Part shown: positions 17,705 through 26,802 of the stretch, one piece after another
Layout: each line of letters starts with the position of its first letter
Numbering within the stretch: position 1 is the stretch's first letter
Assembly: GCA_036702975.1 (NCBI GenBank)
Contig: DATNPX010000054.1
Coordinates: 248,001 to 312,000 of the forward strand
DNA from: DATNPX01 sp036702975
GTDB lineage: Bacteria > Cyanobacteriota > Vampirovibrionia > Obscuribacterales > Obscuribacteraceae
Length of the DNA stretch: 64,000 nt
Reading direction: 5' to 3'
Program-made: the position numbers and the translations under genes
The notes under the pieces: model-generated
Database searches by the model: none
The model's input: the letters and a program-made list of their open reading frames with translations, nothing else
What the model was told of the DNA's origin: nothing

Positions 17705-18055
17705 AAATTATTGGCAGCGAGATGACGTTCGACGTCGGTTGTGATAATACGTGCGGACTTTTCTACAAGTGATTTCGGCAAAATGCAAGCTAGGGAAAAC
17801 CCGCACGGCATGTAGTTCTTGATAGGACTACTTTTGCGACATTAAAAGAAAGCTTTTATGTTAGTTTGCCAACTTCATCGTGTTTATGGGCGTTGTAGCT
17901 CTTTCAAAAAGCGTGTGATGAGTGTAGATTGTATCTCCAGTGAACGACGGCCGAGCCGAACAAAAACTGATGTACTTGCGAACATCTTGGCGGCTCGACT
18001 CAGTCTTGAGATTTTTAAAGTTCGACCACCCAATATAGATATCAAAGGATCTCGA
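17705..18055. other. Region between selD and the RHH gene
   Basis: 351 bases. It contains a good promoter-like pair at 17819-17847 pointing right. An open frame from ATG 17858 runs into the RHH gene in the same frame, adding 66 residues with no recognisable motif, so I regard it as a leader or chance opening. Confidence 0.5.
17819..17847 (+). promoter_or_regulatory. Likely promoter upstream of the RHH regulator gene
   Basis: TTGATA (17819-17824) and TTAAAA (17842-17847) are 17 bases apart, a good sigma-70-like pair. The start point would fall near 17855, only a few bases before ATG 17858. Confidence 0.4.
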
Positions 18056-18262
18056 ATGCCGAAGAAAGTACTTGTGGCTCTACCACCTGGATTGCTAGAA
18101 CAAATTGACTTCGTGGCGCAAGTGGAGCATAGAACTAGATCAGATTTGATACGTGAAGCGCTGCGCCGGTACATTGAATCCTTTAAGCGTACACAAGGGC
18201 CACGCATGTCCGTCAGCACTGTCGGACAGAACAAAGTTGCTATTTTGACCGAGTCGGAGTAG
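18056..18262 (+). CDS. CopG-like ribbon-helix-helix protein
   Basis: A 68-residue DNA-binding protein. It opens with the beta-strand PKKVLVALPPGLLEQID, followed by HRTRSDLIREALRRYIESF, the two helices of the ribbon-helix-helix fold, then a short tail. Such proteins are dimeric repressors or antitoxins. ATG 18056 has AAAGGA (18044-18049) 6 bases upstream and matches the usual start of the fold; the frame is open back to 17858. No toxin-like partner gene is next to it, so a simple repressor role is more likely than a toxin-antitoxin pair. Its target is unknown. Confidence 0.8.
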   Translation: MPKKVLVALPPGLLEQIDFVAQVEHRTRSDLIREALRRYIESFKRTQGPRMSVSTVGQNKVAILTESE

Positions 18263-18412
18263 CCTGCGCCCGCATCAGCACAAACTAGCCAAACGGCAAG
18301 TCACAGCGGGTAGGTATAGAAGCATTTCTCAGGCATAGTAAGATTCCCACTCTATGCATTGACTTAGCTTCAAACTGCGCTACGATGGCGCTGTAACAGG
18401 CCGGACTGTCAA

Positions 18413-18760
18413 ATGCAGCACTTCTACATCCACTGGGACAGAATCCTACTCTTCGAGATCATCAGCATTACGCTGGTTATGCTTGGACTTGGGTTCATTA
18501 AGGCTCCCAGATTCTTGATGAGACGCCGCCTAGCGCGTGGCTACCCATGGGGCTACTATGCCGACCAGGTGCCCAAGAAAGACCCTGGCTATTACGACGA
18601 GCACAGTGAAGACTTCATGCACGACGTCGGCACTGGATTTGGCGGTCTGGAAGGCTTTGGTGAGTACGGTGAATTCAGCGGCTTTGGTGAACTCGGCGAG
18701 TTCGGCAACAGCTTCTTCGCTGGCGATGCTGGTGGTGGTGGCGGCGATATAAGCGGCTAA
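18413..18760 (+). CDS. Small membrane protein with Gly/Phe/Glu-rich tail
   Basis: 115 residues of unknown function. Residues 12-32 are a hydrophobic helix (LLFEIISITLVMLGLGFI), followed by a basic RFLMRRRLARG stretch and a PWGYY aromatic patch. From about residue 74 the chain becomes a repeat of GFGEYGEF-like units rich in Gly, Phe and Glu, ending in a run of glycines. The basic residues after the helix suggest a cytoplasmic C-terminus. I know no homologue. The composition suggests a disordered, possibly self-associating tail. Confidence 0.65.
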   Translation: MQHFYIHWDRILLFEIISITLVMLGLGFIKAPRFLMRRRLARGYPWGYYADQVPKKDPGYYDEHSEDFMHDVGTGFGGLEGFGEYGEFSGFGELGEFGNSFFAGDAGGGGGDISG

Positions 18761-18872
18761 TAAGTTGTATTGTCATACAGCTATACTGGAAATGATGTAC
18801 GGCAGCTGGCTGCGTTTGCGCTCTTCCTGCCATCATTCATGTTGACCAGGTAGTGGAGGCCTGCGCCTGCAG

Positions 18873-20540
18873 TTGGAGCATTTTGATACTCTTACCTTCA
18901 ACTTGATCTGGCTTGTCGTGTTCATCATTGCCGGGGTGTCGGTACTTCGCTTGAAAGACGATAAGCAAAAACTGGCAACTTACATAATGGTCGTCTTGAT
19001 GACGTTTTACGTCGGTTGCAAGTACTACCAATCTATTTTTGTAGAAAATAGACTGAACGCTAATAAGACAGTCGATGTGGAGCGAGCCGAGCTCGTTTTG
19101 CGCATTGCATCGGCGTTGAATTCGATGGCTCAACAAGCCAGAGATACATCCGACATGCTGGGCAAATTGCGCGGAAAGCACAATGGGCCAGCGATGCCCG
19201 ATAAGATGAAGGACCCGTTTGCTCAAGCGGAAGAGATTATTGCCAAAGCTGTAGAGGCAGATCCAAAGTCAGTCAGCGCATTGGGCAAACTAATCGTCGT
19301 CAGGCACGAGAGCAAAGAAGCGATTACGCCCTGGCTGGAAAAACTGAGCCAGATTAAAACAGAAGAGGCTCAGTCCCTGTATTCCTGTCTTTCCACAATT
19401 TATGAAGGACATGCATCCGGCGATCAGATTCCACAATTCGAGCAGACGATCCAACGCCAGTTCGGAGCTGGGTGGTATCAGGACTATCTCATGGAAGCAC
19501 TCTACAAACAATCCGTTTCCAAAGTTAGAGAGTACTATGCTTCGAGTACTGAGAATTACCAAAACCCTGTTACGAAGCTGGTTAAAGAATCACACGTAAC
19601 TCCTGAATTGCGAGCAGCGCACGCAGAGCTGCAAAAAAAGAATTCGCTTTTAGCAGCCAAAATGTTGATTCTGGTTATCTTTGGCGTGGTTTCAGTATTG
19701 ATCGGTATAGTACTCATTTTTGTGCAACTGCTGTTCGTGGCTCGACGTTCTACTGGACCAGATGAAAGCTATCTCGTAAAGGCCCCGGTGCATTCGAGTG
19801 CGCTCACCATATATGGTGTCTTTATGGCATGGCTTACCACGCAAAATATGGTCAGCAGTTTCTTGCAAACAGCGATGAAACCTCTAGTTCCATATCTTAA
19901 AGGTACAACTGGTGTTGATATTGGTGTTAACAAACCTCTTCTAATAGCCTTGATGGTCGCTGTCTTGTACGCTGCGACGAACGGGCCGGGAACACTCTAT
20001 GCTTACTTGTTTGCCATGCGTCCCCACAAAATAGGCTTCTTTGAGGGCTTTCGCTTGCGTGCACGCGTCGGCAAGCGCGGACCTTTCTTCCTGGCACTGA
20101 TGGGGCTGGCTACCTGGTATGTTGCTGTACCTCTGGTGCTAGTTGTTACATTCATCGGTTCGAAATATCTCGGTTCACAGGGATCGAACAATCCTATTAT
20201 CGGATTGATTCTGGAAGCTGCTCGTTCAGGAAATCCTGCCAGTACGATCTTCTTTTATCTGACTCTAGCCGTCCTGGCACCGATTTGCGAGGAGACGTTG
20301 TTTCGCGGATTTCTCTATGCCAACCTTCGCCGCAGTCTTGGTGTTTTCCCCTCCATGACCATCTCCGCTGCTTTATTTGCCGCCTTCCATATGGATGTCG
20401 GCGCCTTTTTGCCTCTTTTCACCCTGGGTTCGCTTTTTGCACTTGTGTTTGAAAAGCACAAAAGCATAGTACCTTCCATGGTTGCTCACGGACTATGGAA
20501 CGGCGGCACTTTTACATTGCTCTTGATGCTAGCCAGCTGA
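18873..20540 (+). CDS. CPBP-family intramembrane metalloprotease
   Basis: A 555-residue membrane protein. The first ~60 residues hold two membrane segments, residues ~65-245 are soluble and helical, and the C-terminal half holds many membrane segments. The CPBP (CAAX protease/bacteriocin-processing, formerly Abi) signature is complete: EETLFR, FAAFH about 25 residues later, and HGLWN near the end, giving the Glu and His residues of the active site. Homologues process prenylated or other membrane proteins, or give immunity. The start is TTG 18873 with a rather distant GGAGG; a slightly earlier start is possible. The long soluble insert before the protease domain is unusual; its substrate is unknown. 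Confidence 0.85.
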   Translation: MEHFDTLTFNLIWLVVFIIAGVSVLRLKDDKQKLATYIMVVLMTFYVGCKYYQSIFVENRLNANKTVDVERAELVLRIASALNSMAQQARDTSDMLGKLRGKHNGPAMPDKMKDPFAQAEEIIAKAVEADPKSVSALGKLIVVRHESKEAITPWLEKLSQIKTEEAQSLYSCLSTIYEGHASGDQIPQFEQTIQRQFGAGWYQDYLMEALYKQSVSKVREYYASSTENYQNPVTKLVKESHVTPELRAAHAELQKKNSLLAAKMLILVIFGVVSVLIGIVLIFVQLLFVARRSTGPDESYLVKAPVHSSALTIYGVFMAWLTTQNMVSSFLQTAMKPLVPYLKGTTGVDIGVNKPLLIALMVAVLYAATNGPGTLYAYLFAMRPHKIGFFEGFRLRARVGKRGPFFLALMGLATWYVAVPLVLVVTFIGSKYLGSQGSNNPIIGLILEAARSGNPASTIFFYLTLAVLAPICEETLFRGFLYANLRRSLGVFPSMTISAALFAAFHMDVGAFLPLFTLGSLFALVFEKHKSIVPSMVAHGLWNGGTFTLLLMLAS

Positions 20541-20674
20541 TTCGCATAAACAGACGACGACGTGTGGGAAAGCCATAGGCTCCCTCCGAAAACCCTAGTT
20601 TCCGTTGCTTCCGCCCTTTTACGTTTCTGCTAGAGTGGGAATAGACCACTCTAGTGAGCTCATGTAGAGAGAAG

Positions 20675-21199
20675 ATGCCTGTAATTGATCCCACATTCAT
20701 CAAACTCTCGTCTCACCCGTACCGAAGGCGCACGGGACTTGTGCCCCTGGTCGTATCTGTTTGTGTCGGCTGGGTTTTTGTTGGACTCTGGACCTGGGTC
20801 GCCTGTCTGACTTTGCCCTACAATATCTTATGGGCGACTATTATTGCTGCTGCTGCTGCCGCGTTCGCCGGCTTCTTAGGACTGATGACTTTCGGCATAT
20901 GGCGCGACGGAAACAAAGAATACAAATATGAGCTCACCGCGTCAGAAGCCATTCTCACTACATTTGACCGGCGTTCTGGGCGCACCGCCACGCGAATGGT
21001 GCTTCTGGACGATGTGAAGTACGCTGAATACTATCCATACTCTGACTCTGCTTGTGTCATTTTGCATTCAGCCCGATTTGACCTTGAACTGCCACTGTGG
21101 CCTCTCGGGAATCAAGCTCAGGACGTGCTGGATTTCTTGCACGGTCGAGGAGTTATGGTCGTAAATGTGCAAATGGATGACACGGTGCCGGTTTCTTAG
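20675..21199 (+). CDS. Two-helix membrane protein with PH-like domain
   Basis: About 174 residues. Two hydrophobic helices lie near residues 25-50 and 52-75, and the remaining beta-rich part (YELTASEAILTTFDRRSGR through RFDLELPLWPLG) resembles the small PH-like domains common after paired helices in bacterial membrane proteins. ATG 20675 follows a GAGAGAAG stretch; GTG 20654 would add seven residues. No function is evident. It sits between the CPBP protease and the HMA-like gene, all in one direction. Confidence 0.65.
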   Translation: MPVIDPTFIKLSSHPYRRRTGLVPLVVSVCVGWVFVGLWTWVACLTLPYNILWATIIAAAAAAFAGFLGLMTFGIWRDGNKEYKYELTASEAILTTFDRRSGRTATRMVLLDDVKYAEYYPYSDSACVILHSARFDLELPLWPLGNQAQDVLDFLHGRGVMVVNVQMDDTVPVS

Positions 21200-21434
21200 T
21201 TCCATTGAAAAAAAGTAACTGGTATCGAATGCGGTATCATTTATCGACTGAACCCCCTTGTGTTGCGCATGATTCGCGAAATAATGGATGCTCGGGCGGG
21301 CAGATCGTTTCTCCTGTCAAGGGACGTTTCGACTGTTCCGGGAGCAAACAATTACGATGAATACATAATGGATGGAAGTATTAACCATAAAAGCGATATG
21401 CTTTATGTTCTACCGCGATGGAGGTATTGAATTA

Positions 21435-22013
21435 ATGGCTTCCAGGTTAACACCCATCTCTTCAGGCGTGGCGCATTCGAGCTCGCATCGGACCCGGCTG
21501 AAAGTGCCCAGAAAGCATGATATTTCGGCCGATTCCGTCGCCATTAAAGACGCGATTGAGCGCGTGCCTGGGGTAAAAGATGTTCGTGTCGTAGCCCCCA
21601 TAGGCAGCGTCATTGTAGAGCATGAAGATCGCCCTGATGTGTTGGAAAACATTGGACAGGCCCTGGATGAAGCCGCTCCCGCCGTTCTTGCACTCCTTAC
21701 TGCCGAATCGGCACCTGCAGATCTCGCTTTAACGTCTCTTTTTTCCAACCTTTTTGCCGAGGATGCTAAAAACAGCACAGCGACTGATGGGAACTTGCCG
21801 TCTGTCGATTCTTCGACAGTCAAACGTGTGATTCCCTATGCTTTCTTGGCTGCCGGATTGTTGCGGGTGCTTGAAGGCGAGACGATTCTCGCGGGTGTAG
21901 GTCCGCTGGCTCTCTTTTATTGGGCGTTCGATTCCCACTGGAAATTCAAACAGGAAAAAAAGGAAGATGAGGCTCTCGCGCTTGCAAAGGAGCAAAGCCG
22001 GGCGGGCAAGTGA
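21435..22013 (+). CDS. HMA_2-like protein with C-terminal membrane segment
   Basis: About 192 residues. Residues ~12-80 show the fold pattern of heavy-metal-associated-like domains: a strand with RTRLKVPRK, a helix leading to ERVPGVKDVRVVAPIGSVIVEHE, and a second helix. There is no CxxC, so metal binding by the classic site is unlikely. A hydrophobic stretch near residues 140-168 and a charged KQEKKEDE tail follow. Similar proteins are common in cyanobacteria and of unknown function. ATG 21435 has GGAGGT 9 bases upstream; the frame is open to ATG 21372. Confidence 0.65.
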   Translation: MASRLTPISSGVAHSSSHRTRLKVPRKHDISADSVAIKDAIERVPGVKDVRVVAPIGSVIVEHEDRPDVLENIGQALDEAAPAVLALLTAESAPADLALTSLFSNLFAEDAKNSTATDGNLPSVDSSTVKRVIPYAFLAAGLLRVLEGETILAGVGPLALFYWAFDSHWKFKQEKKEDEALALAKEQSRAGK

Positions 22014-22154
22014 TGTCTGGGCGCATTGCTTGCCAACCGCCGATTAAAGTGCAAATTTGCAAAACATAGTAACCTTCCAGGGCTGTTGCAAATAACTAAG
22101 CAGTCGCCGCAAGAAAAGGTATCTGAAAAGAACTTTCCCGAACCGGAGGTGGGC

Positions 22155-22919
22155 ATGAATTCAGGTAAGCGTGATGAGCATCTCCAAGTTTACGATACAG
22201 ACGAAAAGCTCGTCGAAGCGCTAGCCGAGCACATTTACGATCTTTCCAAACTGGCTCTGGAGACTAGAGGACAGTTCACGGTCTCTTTATCTGGTGGCAG
22301 CACTCCAAAAGTTCTCTACGAATATCTTGCCGACGCTTATGCCAAGAAGATGAGTTGGGGGAGCATTCTCTGGTTCCTGGGAGACGAGCGCTGCGTGCCG
22401 CATACCAGCGAAGAGAGCAACTATAGAATGATCGATCAGGCGTTGTTTTCGAAGGCTCCCGTACCGCGTTCAAATGTGTTTGCAACCGAAGGTCAGGACA
22501 CAGATCCCAAGGCTTCAGCCTCTCACTACGAGGCACTAATGCGTCAGGTTGTTCCCTCGCGGTCCAATGAAATTCCTTGTTTTGATTTGATCTTGTTGGG
22601 ACTTGGTCCTGACGGACATACAGCCTCCCTCTTCCCTGGCAGTGCCGCCTTGAAGGAGCAGGACCGCTGTTTCGTTGCGAATTGGGTGGAAAAATTCAAT
22701 GCGCATCGTTTGACCACGACTTATCCTGTGTTGAATAACGCTCGCAATGTCATTTTCCTGGCATCTGGTAAAGGCAAAGCACAGATTCTGAATGAAGTTT
22801 TGAATTCGCCGGACGCTGGATATCCGGCTCAAAAGGTTCAACCTACGCCCGGGCGCCTGCAATGGTTCGTGGATAAGGCGGCGGTCGAATTACTAAATAC
22901 TGCCAGCTCTACTCGTTGA
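22155..22919 (+). CDS. pgl: 6-phosphogluconolactonase
   Basis: Hydrolyses 6-phosphogluconolactone in the oxidative pentose phosphate pathway. About 254 residues of the NagB/RpiA-like fold, with the motifs FTVSLSGGSTPKVLYEYL, WFLGDERCVPH and LLGLGPDGHTASLFPG typical of DevB-type lactonases. ATG 22155 follows GGAGGT by 4 bases; the frame is open back to 22026 but the added residues have no family match. gnd follows 16 bases after the stop, so the next pathway enzyme is in the same operon. zwf is not in this window. Confidence 0.95.
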   Translation: MNSGKRDEHLQVYDTDEKLVEALAEHIYDLSKLALETRGQFTVSLSGGSTPKVLYEYLADAYAKKMSWGSILWFLGDERCVPHTSEESNYRMIDQALFSKAPVPRSNVFATEGQDTDPKASASHYEALMRQVVPSRSNEIPCFDLILLGLGPDGHTASLFPGSAALKEQDRCFVANWVEKFNAHRLTTTYPVLNNARNVIFLASGKGKAQILNEVLNSPDAGYPAQKVQPTPGRLQWFVDKAAVELLNTASSTR

Positions 22920-22935
22920 GAAAGGGAGGAATTAC

Positions 22936-24384
22936 ATGGCTACGACAGCGAAGATTGGATTGATCGGGCTCGGCGTAATGGGTGAAAACCTGGCGCTGAA
23001 TATCGAGCGCAACGGTTACCCGATCGCCATTTGGAACCGCACAAAGGCGAAAGTCGATGAGTTTGTCAACGACCGTGGCAAAGGTAAGAAAGTCTTCGGT
23101 TACCACGACATCAAAGAATTTGTGGAGTCGATTGAAAAGCCGAGAAAGATAATTCTTCTTGTAAAAGCCGGCGATCCTGTAGATCAAACAGTCTCTCAAT
23201 TGAAGCCGTATCTGGAGAAGGGAGACATCATTATTGATGGTGGTAACTCTCACTTTACCGATACCATGAGGCGTGAAAAGGCTCTGGCGGAGGAAGGCTT
23301 TAAGTTCATCGGCTCGGGTGTTTCCGGAGGAGAAGAAGGCGCTCTTTGGGGGCCATCTCTCATGCCTGGCGGCGATAAGAATGCCTATGAGCAGATAAGA
23401 CCAATCTGGGAAGCCGTTGCGGCCAAAGTCAACGACGGTCCGTGCGTCACATATCTCGGGCCCAACGGTGCCGGTCACTTCGTGAAGATGGTGCACAACG
23501 GTATCGAATACGGTGACATGCAACTGATTGCTGAAGTTTACGACGTGCTGCGCCGCGCGCTCGGAATGTCAGCGAAAGAGATATCTGCATTGTTCGAAGA
23601 GTGGAACAAAGGCATTCTTGACTCTTTCTTGATCGAAATCACTGCAAAAGTCCTGTCAGTTGTAGATCCTGAAACTGGCAAGCCGCTCGTCGATTTGATC
23701 AAGGACAAAGCCGGGCAAAAGGGCACCGGTAAATGGACCGGTGAAATCGCTCTCGACCTTGGTATTGCCGTGCCAACAATAGATGCCGCACTTACGGCTC
23801 GTTTATTGTCTGCACTCAAGGACGAAAGAGTAGTTGCCGCAAAGACTTTGACCGGTCCTAAATCGTCGGTTGTTACTGGCGATGCAGCGGCTAAGCTCAA
23901 AGACAGTTTGCGTGACGCGCTCTACGCGAGTAAGGTCTGCAGCTATGCGCAAGGGATGGCGCTGATCAAAGCAGGATCAGATCACTTTAGTTGGAACATC
24001 AATCTTTCGGAATGTGCTCGCATATGGAAGGGTGGTTGCATTATCCGTGCCCAGCTCCTCGAGCAGATTCGCCAGGCATTCACGCGTCAACAAGATGTTC
24101 CAAACCTTCTCGTCGATCCGGAATTTAGCGCTTTTCTCGTCAAAGCTCAAGAGCACTGGCGTTTTGCCGTGTCGACTGCAGTGCAGCATGGCATAGCCGT
24201 TCCGGCATTGAGCGCAAGCCTTGCTTACTTTGATTCATACCGTTGTGAGAATCTGCCGCAAAATCTCACGCAGGCACAACGCGATTACTTCGGTGCGCAC
24301 ACGTATGAACGTGTCGACAAGCCGGAAGTCGGCTTCGTTCACACTGAGTGGAACTCCCTGATCAAGGAAAAGGCCACCAAGTAA
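22936..24384 (+). CDS. gnd: 6-phosphogluconate dehydrogenase, decarboxylating
   Basis: Converts 6-phosphogluconate to ribulose 5-phosphate, CO2 and NADPH. The 482-residue protein matches the long dimeric form. It has the N-terminal Rossmann motif GLGVMG, the substrate loop SGGEEGA, and KMVHNGIEYGDM with the catalytic lysine and glutamate. The C-terminal helical domain includes GTGKWT. GGGAGGA precedes the ATG. A hairpin terminator follows at 24471. It pairs with pgl. Confidence 0.97.
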   Translation: MATTAKIGLIGLGVMGENLALNIERNGYPIAIWNRTKAKVDEFVNDRGKGKKVFGYHDIKEFVESIEKPRKIILLVKAGDPVDQTVSQLKPYLEKGDIIIDGGNSHFTDTMRREKALAEEGFKFIGSGVSGGEEGALWGPSLMPGGDKNAYEQIRPIWEAVAAKVNDGPCVTYLGPNGAGHFVKMVHNGIEYGDMQLIAEVYDVLRRALGMSAKEISALFEEWNKGILDSFLIEITAKVLSVVDPETGKPLVDLIKDKAGQKGTGKWTGEIALDLGIAVPTIDAALTARLLSALKDERVVAAKTLTGPKSSVVTGDAAAKLKDSLRDALYASKVCSYAQGMALIKAGSDHFSWNINLSECARIWKGGCIIRAQLLEQIRQAFTRQQDVPNLLVDPEFSAFLVKAQEHWRFAVSTAVQHGIAVPALSASLAYFDSYRCENLPQNLTQAQRDYFGAHTYERVDKPEVGFVHTEWNSLIKEKATK

Positions 24385-24470
24385 CAGCAGATCAATAGTC
24401 GAGGCGCAGCCTACAGGCTTCCGATAAGCACCAGGGCAGAGCATAAGACTATTCGCAGAGCAAAAAGAAG

Positions 24471-24503
24471 GAGGGCAGCTAATTGGCTAGTTGTCCTCTT
24501 TTC
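24471..24503 (+). terminator. Terminator after gnd
   Basis: GAGGGCAGCTA (24471-24481) pairs with TAGTTGTCCTC (24488-24498), 11 bp with two G-T pairs and a six-base loop, followed by TTTTC. It separates the pgl-gnd unit from recO. Confidence 0.75.
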
Positions 24504-24548
24504 GTTTCGTCGTGAGCTAAACTGTAGGAGTCTCTGGGTGATTGAGAA

Positions 24549-25415
24549 ATGGCGACTTACGGTCTTCACGCAGTAAATCTGGGTACCTTCAATCTTGGCG
24601 AGACCGATAAGATCGTCACCATGTTCTCCGCCGAACGCGGCATCGTGCGGGCAGTGGCGAAAGGCGCACGAAAGCCAGGCGCCAAAATTGCGGGCCGCTC
24701 TGAGCCGTTATACGTCAATAAGCTCTTGCTGGCAAAAGGGCGAAACCTGGACATTATCACGCAAGTAGAAGGCATTGCCAGTTTTTCCAGTCTGCGCAAT
24801 GAGCTCGAGAAACTCTCTTACGGACTCTATTATGCTGAATTGACGTTGCATTTCGGACAGGATTTGAGTGAAGCCAGTGCGGACTATTTCGACCATCTCT
24901 GCCGGTCCTTGTCTCTTTTGGCTGAATCTGGCGATGATCCTCTCTTGCTTACGCTGCGATTCGAGATGCAACTTCTAGAGAGGCTCGGTATAAAGCCTGA
25001 ATTGGACGTTTGCGTAGGTTGCCGCGATCCACTTACAGAATACCGACTCTCGTTCTTTCATCACGATTCTGGTGGCATAATCTGCGACCGATGCTTTAGT
25101 GGGCGAGACCGTGTAACTGTGCAGGAAAAGCTTATATTTGACTATGGCGAGGATGCGCCGCAAAATCCAGCTCTGAGAGATAGAGCCCGTTCACCATACG
25201 CAGGAGCTGCCGGCACCCACGTTACACCGATGGTTTGGAAACGGCTAGTGTTGAGCTCAAAGGTCGACAGTGAAGCAGGCGGTAGTTTTGGACAAGCATC
25301 GACAACTCCGTCAGTTGTGGCTGCCAATGCCGCTGCCCGCAGGCTTGTGCAGGGTTATCTTGAATACAAAGCCGGCCGCCGTATGCGTGCACTCGATTTG
25401 CTAGGCGACGGTTAG
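24549..25415 (+). CDS. recO: DNA repair protein RecO
   Basis: Recombination mediator that helps load RecA on SSB-coated DNA together with RecR. 288 residues. The N-terminal OB-fold has the family pattern LGTFNLGETDKIVTMFS followed by GIVRAVAKGARK. A helical domain follows, then a zinc finger with Cys155, Cys158, Cys179 and Cys182 (CVGC and CDRC). The C-terminal ~60 residues contain a loosely structured insert before the last helix. glyA follows in the same direction at a short distance. Confidence 0.94.
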   Translation: MATYGLHAVNLGTFNLGETDKIVTMFSAERGIVRAVAKGARKPGAKIAGRSEPLYVNKLLLAKGRNLDIITQVEGIASFSSLRNELEKLSYGLYYAELTLHFGQDLSEASADYFDHLCRSLSLLAESGDDPLLLTLRFEMQLLERLGIKPELDVCVGCRDPLTEYRLSFFHHDSGGIICDRCFSGRDRVTVQEKLIFDYGEDAPQNPALRDRARSPYAGAAGTHVTPMVWKRLVLSSKVDSEAGGSFGQASTTPSVVAANAAARRLVQGYLEYKAGRRMRALDLLGDG

Positions 25416-25517
25416 TCGGACCGTTCACATCACCCTAATTATTTGCTGATTTCGCACAAACAAAGTGCCGAAGCGGCTAAAATAGTGGCGTTGCAGCCAG
25501 ATTTAGGAGAGCCTAAG

Positions 25518-26774
25518 GTGCCAGGTCTAAAAGAAACAGATCCAGAGATTTACGAGCAGATAACCCAGGAGCTGAAGCGCCAGCAAGATGGGCTCGAATT
25601 GATCGCAAGCGAAAACTTCGTCAGCGAAGCCGTTTTGGAGGCTCAGGGTAGCGTCTGCACTAACAAATATTCGGAAGGATATCCAGGCAAGCGCTATTAC
25701 GGCGGCAATGAATATATGGACGGCATTGAGCGCTTGGCAATCGAACGTGTCAAGAAGCTCTTTGGAGCGCCTCACGCGAACGTGCAGCCACATAGCGGTG
25801 CACAAGCAAACACAGCGGTTCAGTTTGCGGTTTGCAATCCTGGGGATCCGATCATGGGTATGAGCCTCGACCATGGCGGGCATCTGACACATGGTTGGCC
25901 TGTAGCCATTTCCGGGAAGTGGTTAACGAGTCATTTTTACGGGGTTGATCCGGATACCGGATTGATTGACTACGACAAAGTCTCAGATCTCGTTCTTCAA
26001 CATAAACCCAAGCTGCTGATTGCTGGCGCCACTGCTTATTCCCGCATCATTGATTTTGCAAAATTCCGCCAGATTGCTGACCAAGTTGGAGCATATCTTA
26101 TGTGCGATGTTGCGCACATTGCGGGTCTCATCGTCGCTGGCTTGCATCCGAACGCTTTTCCTTATGCTCACTTCGTCACGACTACCACGCACAAGACGTT
26201 GCGCGGACCCCGTGGTGGCGTCGTGATGTGCCAGGAAGATCTAGCGTCTGCAGTGGACAAGGCTGTCTTCCCCGGGCTTCAGGGCGGACCATTGATGCAT
26301 GTCATAGCAGCAAAGGCGGTGGCATTCCATGAGGCGATGCAACCTGAGTTCAAGGTCTATCAGAAACAGATCGTAGACAATGCTCGCGCTCTGGCGAAGA
26401 GTCTGATGGACAACGGTCTCGATCTCGTCTCTGGTGGAACCGATAACCACCTCATGACTGCTGATCTGCGACCGATCAAGATGACCGGCAAAAAGGCTTC
26501 GAGTCTTCTCGACTCGGTGCACATCACAACGAATAAAAATACGATTCCGAACGATCCTGAAAAGCCAATGGTTACAAGTGGTATCAGAATAGGCACGCCG
26601 GCAGTAACTTCGCGTGGCATGAAAGAGTCTGAGATGACAAAGATCGGCGAGATTATCGTCGATAAACTGAAGCATCCCGATGATGAGCAAGTTCATAGTC
26701 GCGTTTTGAAGACTGTTTCTGAGCTGACGAAGCGTTTTCCGTTATATCAAGATCGACTCGCCGGCGTCCGATGA
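25518..26774 (+). CDS. glyA: Serine hydroxymethyltransferase
   Basis: PLP enzyme that interconverts serine and glycine while charging tetrahydrofolate with a one-carbon unit. About 418 residues. Seen are LIASENFVS near the start, the YPGKRYYGG loop, CDVAHIAGL with the PLP-binding aspartate and histidine, and the PLP-lysine motif TTTTHKTLRGPRGG. The frame is open from TTG 25443, but GTG 25518 lies 7 bases after AGGAGA and gives the normal N-terminus, so it is the likely start. It lies between recO and the WecA-like gene in a run of close genes. Confidence 0.97.
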   Translation: MPGLKETDPEIYEQITQELKRQQDGLELIASENFVSEAVLEAQGSVCTNKYSEGYPGKRYYGGNEYMDGIERLAIERVKKLFGAPHANVQPHSGAQANTAVQFAVCNPGDPIMGMSLDHGGHLTHGWPVAISGKWLTSHFYGVDPDTGLIDYDKVSDLVLQHKPKLLIAGATAYSRIIDFAKFRQIADQVGAYLMCDVAHIAGLIVAGLHPNAFPYAHFVTTTTHKTLRGPRGGVVMCQEDLASAVDKAVFPGLQGGPLMHVIAAKAVAFHEAMQPEFKVYQKQIVDNARALAKSLMDNGLDLVSGGTDNHLMTADLRPIKMTGKKASSLLDSVHITTNKNTIPNDPEKPMVTSGIRIGTPAVTSRGMKESEMTKIGEIIVDKLKHPDDEQVHSRVLKTVSELTKRFPLYQDRLAGVR

Positions 26775-26802
26775 TCGTCAGGCCAACCACTCAGGGGCTG
26801 CG

